DNA of 55,472 bases from NCBI GenBank assembly GCA_031292015.1, contig JARLHY010000034.1, positions 1-55,472 of the forward strand. The letters are read 5' to 3'. Positions 51,397-55,472 of the stretch are shown here, one piece after another. Every line of letters starts with the position of its first letter. Within the stretch, counting starts at the first letter, position 1. This DNA comes from Negativicutes bacterium. GTDB taxonomy: Bacteria > Bacillota_C > Negativicutes > Sporomusales_B > JARLHX01. The translations under genes and the position numbers were made by a program. The notes under the pieces were generated by a model. It did not search any database, had not been told where the DNA came from, and was given only the letters and a program-made list of their open reading frames with translations.

Positions 51397-51933
51397 CTAT
51401 TTCTTGACTCCATCACCCAGGCGGAAGCCCAGCTCCAGAGCCTTCTGATTGATCTCTTCCGTTCCCTTGGGAACCCGCCCCAGGACAGCCTTGGTCAAGG
51501 AGTCCCGGCCGACCACATCGGATACGGCCACAAGCACGCCCAGCGAGATCAGATTGGCGAACATCGCGTTGCCCAGTTCATCCCGGGCGGTCTGGGTCAG
51601 GGCCACCGGATAAACTTCTGCTTCCACCGCCGGAATATCGGTCACGATGGAAGTATCGACAATTAGTTTTCCGCCTTTTTTCAGCATGCCAAGATACTTT
51701 TTGATGGCTTCATCACTCATGGCAAGCAAAATATCGGCAGTGACGATTTTGGGATAGTCGATCACTTCGTCACTGATGATGACCTCGGATTTACTGGCTC
51801 CGCCCCTGGCTTCAGGGCCGTAGGACTGGGTCTGGATAGCCTGTTTGTCCTCAAGTATCGCCGCTTCAGCAAGAATAATGCCGGCCAGGATGATGCCCTG
51901 TCCGCCGGTCCCGCTCAGGCTTATCTGCCACAT
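51397..51933 (-). CDS. korC: 2-oxoacid:ferredoxin oxidoreductase gamma subunit
   Basis: A 178-residue gamma subunit. It begins QISLSGTGGQGIILAGIILA, has YGPEARGGASKSEVIIS and ends in the expected helical tail. It forms the alpha-beta-gamma-delta 2-oxoglutarate-type (or related 2-oxoacid) oxidoreductase that makes acyl-CoA, CO2 and reduced ferredoxin. The ATG at 51933 overlaps the korB stop (TGATG). The longer open frame upstream is a shadow of korB. Confidence 0.95.
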   Translation of the reverse strand: MWQISLSGTGGQGIILAGIILAEAAILEDKQAIQTQSYGPEARGGASKSEVIISDEVIDYPKIVTADILLAMSDEAIKKYLGMLKKGGKLIVDTSIVTDIPAVEAEVYPVALTQTARDELGNAMFANLISLGVLVAVSDVVGRDSLTKAVLGRVPKGTEEINQKALELGFRLGDGVKK

Positions 51934-52760
51934 CAATTTTCTTTTCCCCCCTTCTTCTGGACCCGGGCGATCAATTTGTCGTATTCGGCGGTGTATTCCG
52001 GCGCGATCGACCGGTATAGCTCGCCGATGACAAACTTGCCCTGCAGGTCTTCGGGGCGCATTTTGGCCACAGCTTGGGCAAAAACGGCGTTGTCGCGCTG
52101 CCAGGTCAGCATATCGGAAGCCGACCCCATCTTGTTCTTTCGCCCGTAGGAGATCGGACACTGGGTAATGGCGTCAATCACCGAGAACCCCTTGCTTTCG
52201 ATCCCCTTCACGACAAGATCGGTCAGCAGCGTGGTATGATAAGCAGTACCGCGGGCCACATAGGTCGCACCGGCGGCTATTGCCAGAGCGGCGATATCAA
52301 ACGGGCGCTCGATATGGCCGAACGGAGCGGTGGTGGCCTTGCTGTCCGCAGGGGTCAGGGGTGAATACTGCCCCCCGGTCATGCCGTAAATGCTGTTGTT
52401 GAAGATAATGGTAGTAATATCCACATTGCGCCGCGCGGCGTGAATGAAATGATTGCCGCCGATCGCCGTGGCGTCGCCGTCCCCGGTGATGACCAGCACG
52501 TTGAGTTCCGGTTTGGCCAGTTTGATCCCTGTGGCGAAGGTCAGCGCCCGGCCGTGGGCGGTATGAACAGTGTTGAAATTCATGTAGCCCGAGGCTCGCG
52601 ACGAGCAGCCGATGCCGGAAACCACCACCGTCTTCTTCTGATCAAGGCCAAGCTTGTCGATAGCCCGCAAAATAGCGGCAAGCAGGATGCCGTTTCCGCA
52701 GCCGGGGCACCAGATATGAGGCAGCGCCGACTGGCGGAGATACTTTTCAATGGTGCTCAT
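51933..52760 (-). CDS. korB: 2-oxoacid:ferredoxin oxidoreductase beta subunit
   Basis: A 275-residue thiamine-diphosphate subunit. Motifs: HIWCPGCGNGILLAAILRAI, GIGCSSRASGYMNFNTVHTAHGRA (in parts), the ThDP/Mg site VITGDGDATAIGGNHFIHAARRN (in parts), and NNSIYGMTGGQYSPLTP. These fit KorB/OorB rather than pyruvate oxidoreductase. The ATG overlaps the korA stop. Confidence 0.95.
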   Translation of the reverse strand: MSTIEKYLRQSALPHIWCPGCGNGILLAAILRAIDKLGLDQKKTVVVSGIGCSSRASGYMNFNTVHTAHGRALTFATGIKLAKPELNVLVITGDGDATAIGGNHFIHAARRNVDITTIIFNNSIYGMTGGQYSPLTPADSKATTAPFGHIERPFDIAALAIAAGATYVARGTAYHTTLLTDLVVKGIESKGFSVIDAITQCPISYGRKNKMGSASDMLTWQRDNAVFAQAVAKMRPEDLQGKFVIGELYRSIAPEYTAEYDKLIARVQKKGGKEN

Positions 52761-53899
52761 CGCCCGATCCCTCCCGCCGCCGTAACAATAGGTTTCAATA
52801 TTTCCTCAGGCTTGAACAGCTCGCCGTCATATCTTGTGACTGATACGACTTTTTCCCGGGGAATATAACGCTCGATCTCACCGACCAACTGCCCGTAATT
52901 CATCTCCGGGACAATGACGGTTTTGGCTTTTTCGCCGACCTTTTGCACCAGTTCTCTGGGAAACGGCCAGATGGTGATGAGTTTCAGCAGGCCGGCCTTG
53001 ATGCCTTGCCGCCGGGCTTCTTTCACCGCCGCTATGGCTGTTCTGGAGGTGCCGCCGTAGGCAATGACAACAACCTCGGCGTCATCAAGGAAATGTTCGG
53101 TATAGAGCGTCAACTCGTCGGAGGCCCGTTCGATCTTGCTATGCAGCCGTCCGATGAGCTCCGCGGTCAACTCGTTGTTTTCGGCCGGCAACCCGCGATA
53201 ATTGTGGACAAGGCCGGTCACATGATAGTAATATCCTTCGCCGAAGTCGGCCATTGGCGGAACTCCGTCGGCGTCAGGCCGGTAGGCTTCGTAATCTTCA
53301 GGCCGCCCCTCCGGCCGCTTGCGGTCGATGACCTCGATCTCATGCGGCTCAGGCAGCTCGATGGACTCCCGCATATGACCGATGACTTCGTCCAGCAGGA
53401 GAATGACCGGTGTCCGGAATTTCTCGGAGAAATTCACGGCCTTCACCGTGACATCAAAAGCTTCCCTCACCGAACCGGGCGAGAGGACGATAATACCGTG
53501 ATCGCCGTGAGTTCCCCAGCGGGCCTGCATCACGTCGCCCTGGGCCGGGGATGTTGGCTTGCCGGTGCTGGGCCCCAGCCGCTGAACGTTGACGACAACC
53601 ACCGGAATTTCGGCCATGGCGGCATACCCGAGCAGCTCCTGCTTCAGGGAAAATCCGGGACCGCTGGTGGCGGTAATGGCCTTGACCCCAGTCAGTGCGG
53701 CGCCGCACACCGCTCCCATGCTGGCGATTTCGTCTTCCATCTGAATGAACTTGCCGCCCAGCCGCGGCAGGCTGTCAGCAAGAATCTCCGCGATTTCGGT
53801 ACTCGGCGTGATCGGATAGCCGGCGAAAAACCTTACCCCGGCCGCCAAAGCCCCCATCGTGCAGGCCTGATTGCCTTGCATCAAATGCACCTTACCCAT
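52757..53899 (-). CDS. korA: 2-oxoacid:ferredoxin oxidoreductase alpha subunit
   Basis: A 380-residue alpha subunit. It has LMQGNQACTMGALAAGVRFF, GYPITPSTEIAEILA, the ATSGPGFSLKQELLGYAAMAEIP region, QRLGPSTGKPTSPAQGDVMQARWGTHGD (in parts) and the C-terminal LITIWPFP. It binds the 2-oxoacid and ThDP pyrimidine with KorB. The ATG overlaps the korD stop (ATGGGTAA). Confidence 0.95.
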   Translation of the reverse strand: MGKVHLMQGNQACTMGALAAGVRFFAGYPITPSTEIAEILADSLPRLGGKFIQMEDEIASMGAVCGAALTGVKAITATSGPGFSLKQELLGYAAMAEIPVVVVNVQRLGPSTGKPTSPAQGDVMQARWGTHGDHGIIVLSPGSVREAFDVTVKAVNFSEKFRTPVILLLDEVIGHMRESIELPEPHEIEVIDRKRPEGRPEDYEAYRPDADGVPPMADFGEGYYYHVTGLVHNYRGLPAENNELTAELIGRLHSKIERASDELTLYTEHFLDDAEVVVIAYGGTSRTAIAAVKEARRQGIKAGLLKLITIWPFPRELVQKVGEKAKTVIVPEMNYGQLVGEIERYIPREKVVSVTRYDGELFKPEEILKPIVTAAGGIGR

Positions 53900-54098
53900 T
53901 GGTCTCCCCCTTGCTTGCCTTGACTACTTTGATCGCAAAGTCCGGGCACCGGAGTTCGCACTGACCGCAGGAGACGCATTTGTCGGGATCCCGGGCGAAA
54001 ATCTTGCCTCTTTCGTCCAGGGCCAGCACCTGCTTGGGGCAAAAAGTCACGCAGATACCACAGCCTTTGCAAAATTTCTGATTAATGTCTAAAGCCAC
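53892..54098 (-). CDS. korD: 2-oxoacid:ferredoxin oxidoreductase delta subunit (2x[4Fe-4S] ferredoxin)
   Basis: About 68 residues with two complete cluster motifs, CKGCGICVTFCPKQV and CVSCGQCELRCPDFAI. It is the electron-exit subunit and first gene of korDABC. The GTG at 54098 lies 7 nt behind AGGAGG; an ATG at 54104 directly abuts that site and would add two residues, so the exact start is open. Longer in-frame starts lack ribosome sites. Confidence 0.9.
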   Translation of the reverse strand: MALDINQKFCKGCGICVTFCPKQVLALDERGKIFARDPDKCVSCGQCELRCPDFAIKVVKASKGETNG

Positions 54099-54215
54099 AT
54101 TCATACCTCCTAAACCTGTCCAAGCGTCGCCAAAACCGGCAAGCTCCCGGATCATGAATTCCAACTACTAATATAGCCTAACTGATACTGCCAGGTAAAT
54201 ACATTTTGACGAAAA

Positions 54216-54239
54216 AAGTATAATGTATACAATATACTT
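54216..54239. promoter_or_regulatory. Near-palindromic GTATAC operator upstream of korD
   Basis: AAGTATAATGTATACAAT continuing to 54239 is an almost perfect 24-bp dyad centred on GTATAC. Plus-strand TTGACG (about 54206) and TACAAT also give a candidate rightward promoter. The ATGTATACAA core recurs at 54470-54479. Such cores are typical of GntR-type regulators. The gap 54105-54581 also holds an 8-bp hairpin (54293-54312) and no gene. Confidence 0.45.
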
Positions 54240-54558
54240 AGAACATCAAAACGATTTTGGGGCTGCTATCCCAGACTTTCCTCACAGCGGTAGCCGGGTA
54301 TCCCTACCCGGCCACAGCGCAGCGTCATTGCTGTACTTGACGTTATTTATTTTCGCTCTTATATTTTGATTTTCGCCATCATTTTCTATTTTCCTGCCGT
54401 AAGAACCTTGCTGCCTGGAATATTCACCACAACCGGGGATTTAAACTCCCTAATCGAGTATTGTGAGTAATGTATACAAAGAACATTCGTATTTGGGAAT
54501 AAAGGAATTCATTAAACTGCATCCTGTTACTATTCGGACCAACACGCTGAACAAAAAT

Positions 54559-54586
54559 ATTGAAGGCACGCCTGCGTGCCTTCAAT
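54559..54586 (-). terminator. Terminator of the 50-residue membrane protein gene
   Basis: A perfect 12-bp stem (54559-54570 with 54575-54586), loop CCTG, followed on the minus strand by ATTTTTG; the gene's stop codon lies inside the stem. Confidence 0.85.
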
Positions 54587-54734
54587 ACTGCGGACTGCCG
54601 GACCGGCGTCTTAGAACATATAAGACCACTGCCAACCATAACAAAAAACCGATTCCGGCCCATATCGGATTCACCATCCCGCCAAAAAGGAAACCGGCGA
54701 TCACCGGTCCACTGTACCAGCGGATAAAACTCAC
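54582..54734 (-). CDS. Small membrane protein, 50 residues
   Basis: A GTG start 6 nt behind GGGAGGTG opens a 50-codon frame: a short amphipathic start (SFIRWYSGPV), one or two hydrophobic helices (IAGFLFGGMVNPIWAGIGF and LLWLAVVLYVL) and a basic end (RRRSGSPQY). Its stop lies in a strong terminator stem. The strong ribosome site, clean hydrophobic pattern and terminator argue that it is real. I know no family for it. Confidence 0.7.
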   Translation of the reverse strand: MSFIRWYSGPVIAGFLFGGMVNPIWAGIGFLLWLAVVLYVLRRRSGSPQY

Positions 54735-54877
54735 GCCTTCACCTCCCGTTTCCCGAGCCTGTGAAGATAGTTTCTGCTTGCGTCGCGTTTTTTAAACCCG
54801 AATCAGCAAAAAAACTGTCACAGGCTGGACAGATGGTGATATACTCTTTTTAGCAAACGGAAAGGACGTGCCAAAAC

Positions 54878-55234
54878 ATGTTGACACCGGAAACCACGCT
54901 AAGCATTAAGCTGGCCCGAACCTTATGGTACAACACCTACCGGGGCCGGGTAACCGATGCGTCAGGCGAATATCTCGCCACAGTGCGCCTCATCCCCACC
55001 CTGCCGCTGGATCGCGCCGAATTGCCTCCCGATGCTCCGGAAGCAGATTCTTATCTGATCGTGCTGGTGGAGGACGGAACCTTCGAAGCCGCCGATCTTA
55101 CCGAATTTGAAAGCAAGCTGTCCGATCTGCTCCTGGTGCAGATGGCCCAAAACGGCTTCGCCGCCGAGTATTGCCAGTTCGCCTATCCCAGTCCGCCCTA
55201 CACGCTTGCAGGTAATTCTAACGATCCGGTATAA
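54878..55234 (+). CDS. Hypothetical protein, 118 residues
   Basis: I do not recognise this protein. It is soluble, acidic and probably alpha/beta (ARTLWYNTYRGRVTDASGEYLATVRLIP in parts; SYLIVLVEDGTFEAADLTEFESKLSDLLLVQ in parts), with no signal peptide or Cys motif. AAAGGA lies upstream of the ATG; a TATACT at 54839-54844 is a candidate -10. A strong terminator overlaps its stop, so it is a single-gene unit. Confidence 0.75.
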   Translation: MLTPETTLSIKLARTLWYNTYRGRVTDASGEYLATVRLIPTLPLDRAELPPDAPEADSYLIVLVEDGTFEAADLTEFESKLSDLLLVQMAQNGFAAEYCQFAYPSPPYTLAGNSNDPV

Positions 55235-55261
55235 AAAAGCTGTCTTTACGACAGCTTTTTT
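55233..55261 (+). terminator. Terminator of the 118-residue protein gene
   Basis: AAAAAAGCTGTC and GACAGCTTTTTT flank a TTTAC loop, at the stop codon. Confidence 0.9.
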
Positions 55262-55290
55262 TATGCTCAGCTTATTGAGAAATCTATTTT

Positions 55291-55365
55291 TCAGGCCGTT
55301 CAGAAGCCCCCAGATACACCTGCCCTTAACGGGTGCAAAGCAGCTGGGGTTGCAGAGCGGCCTGA
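55291..55365. repeat. 75-nt cruciform/structured intergenic element
   Basis: Outer arms TCAGGCCG and CGGCCTGA are perfect (55291-55298 with 55358-55365). Inside, CCCCAG pairs with CTGGGG (55308-55313 with 55344-55349), and CCC-TTAAC-GGG forms the tip. There is no T-run on either side, so it is not an ordinary terminator. It may be a REP-like repeat or a small structured RNA. Confidence 0.5.
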
Positions 55366-55370
55366 CTCTT

Positions 55371-55472
55371 TCAAAGGTTTATATCCGCCAAAATTGCCAT
55401 AAACAGAACGACGCTGACCAGGCTGTTGAGATCAAAAAACGCGACATCCAGTTTGGCCAGGTTCTGCGGCGA
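55371..55472 (-). CDS. C-terminal end of a probable UbiA-family prenyltransferase
   Basis: Only the last 33 residues are in the window: NLAKLDVAFFDLNSLVSVVL then a hydrophobic end. The NL-x-K-x-AFF-x-x-N-x-x-(V/I)S pattern followed by a last membrane helix resembles the C-terminus of 4-hydroxybenzoate polyprenyltransferase-like proteins. The fragment is too short for certainty. Confidence 0.45.
   Translation of the reverse strand, partial: SPQNLAKLDVAFFDLNSLVSVVLFMAILADINL

Noticed and set aside
55291..55365. tRNA gene (length 75 nt with an 8-bp outer stem)
   Set aside because: No T-arm GTTCRA loop, no anticodon arm of the right size and no CCA position; the nested stems form one hairpin, not a cloverleaf.

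Overview
The window is a dense bacterial chromosome segment, almost all on the minus strand, with GC-rich codon usage, AGGAGG-type ribosome sites and rho-independent terminators. The gene set suggests a strictly anaerobic, motile, spore-forming Negativicutes bacterium of the Sporomusaceae type. Supporting genes are a complete anaerobic (cbi-type) cobamide operon, ferredoxin-linked 2-oxoacid oxidoreductase, a fused LutB-LutA lactate oxidation protein, many chemoreceptors, CBO0543-family membrane proteins and a candidate forespore promoter. The taxon is inferred from gene content, not from a marker gene.

Layout. 1-1.6 kb: end of a YetF-like membrane protein, a flavodoxin relic, and a flavoprotein divergent from an HxlR redox regulator. 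1.7-9.9 kb: two chemosensory operons (MCP-cheW; small protein-HD-GYP-MCP-MCP), each preceded by the same hairpin plus promoter cassette. 9.9-21 kb: a urocanate-to-glutamate cluster (hutI, fchA, ftcD, hutU, MFS carrier, ornithine-cyclodeaminase-like gene) without hutH, bracketed by two CdaR/PucR-type regulators. One of these follows a low-molecular-weight phosphatase/ArsC homologue that has lost its catalytic residues. 21-27.6 kb: a second chemosensory module with an unusual MCP, a CheA with two CheW modules and a receiver, and a twin-receiver protein. 27.9-43.7 kb: a nineteen-gene cobamide operon (cbiD to cobC) behind a cobalamin riboswitch whose last hairpin masks the cbiD ribosome site. 44.2-47.1 kb: lutC and the lutB-lutA fusion on the plus strand. 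47.1-51.1 kb: three membrane/hypothetical genes with a forespore-type promoter, a cytosolic clostripain-like peptidase and a DUF3494 protein. 51.4-54.1 kb: korDABC. 54.1-55.5 kb: small proteins, a 75-nt cruciform, and the end of a probable UbiA-family gene.

How it fits together. Lactate, 2-oxoacids and urocanate feed electrons, ferredoxin and one-carbon units (methenyl-tetrahydrofolate) into metabolism. The cobamide operon supplies the cofactor that corrinoid methyltransferases of such organisms need. The chemosensory genes presumably steer cells to such substrates.

The parts that look least ordinary are the shared promoter cassette of the chemosensory operons, the dead ArsC-like partner of a CdaR regulator, the twin-receiver fusion with a preserved internal start, the layered cobalamin riboswitch platform, the forespore-type operon of unknown membrane proteins, and several gene relics and dyad elements between genes.
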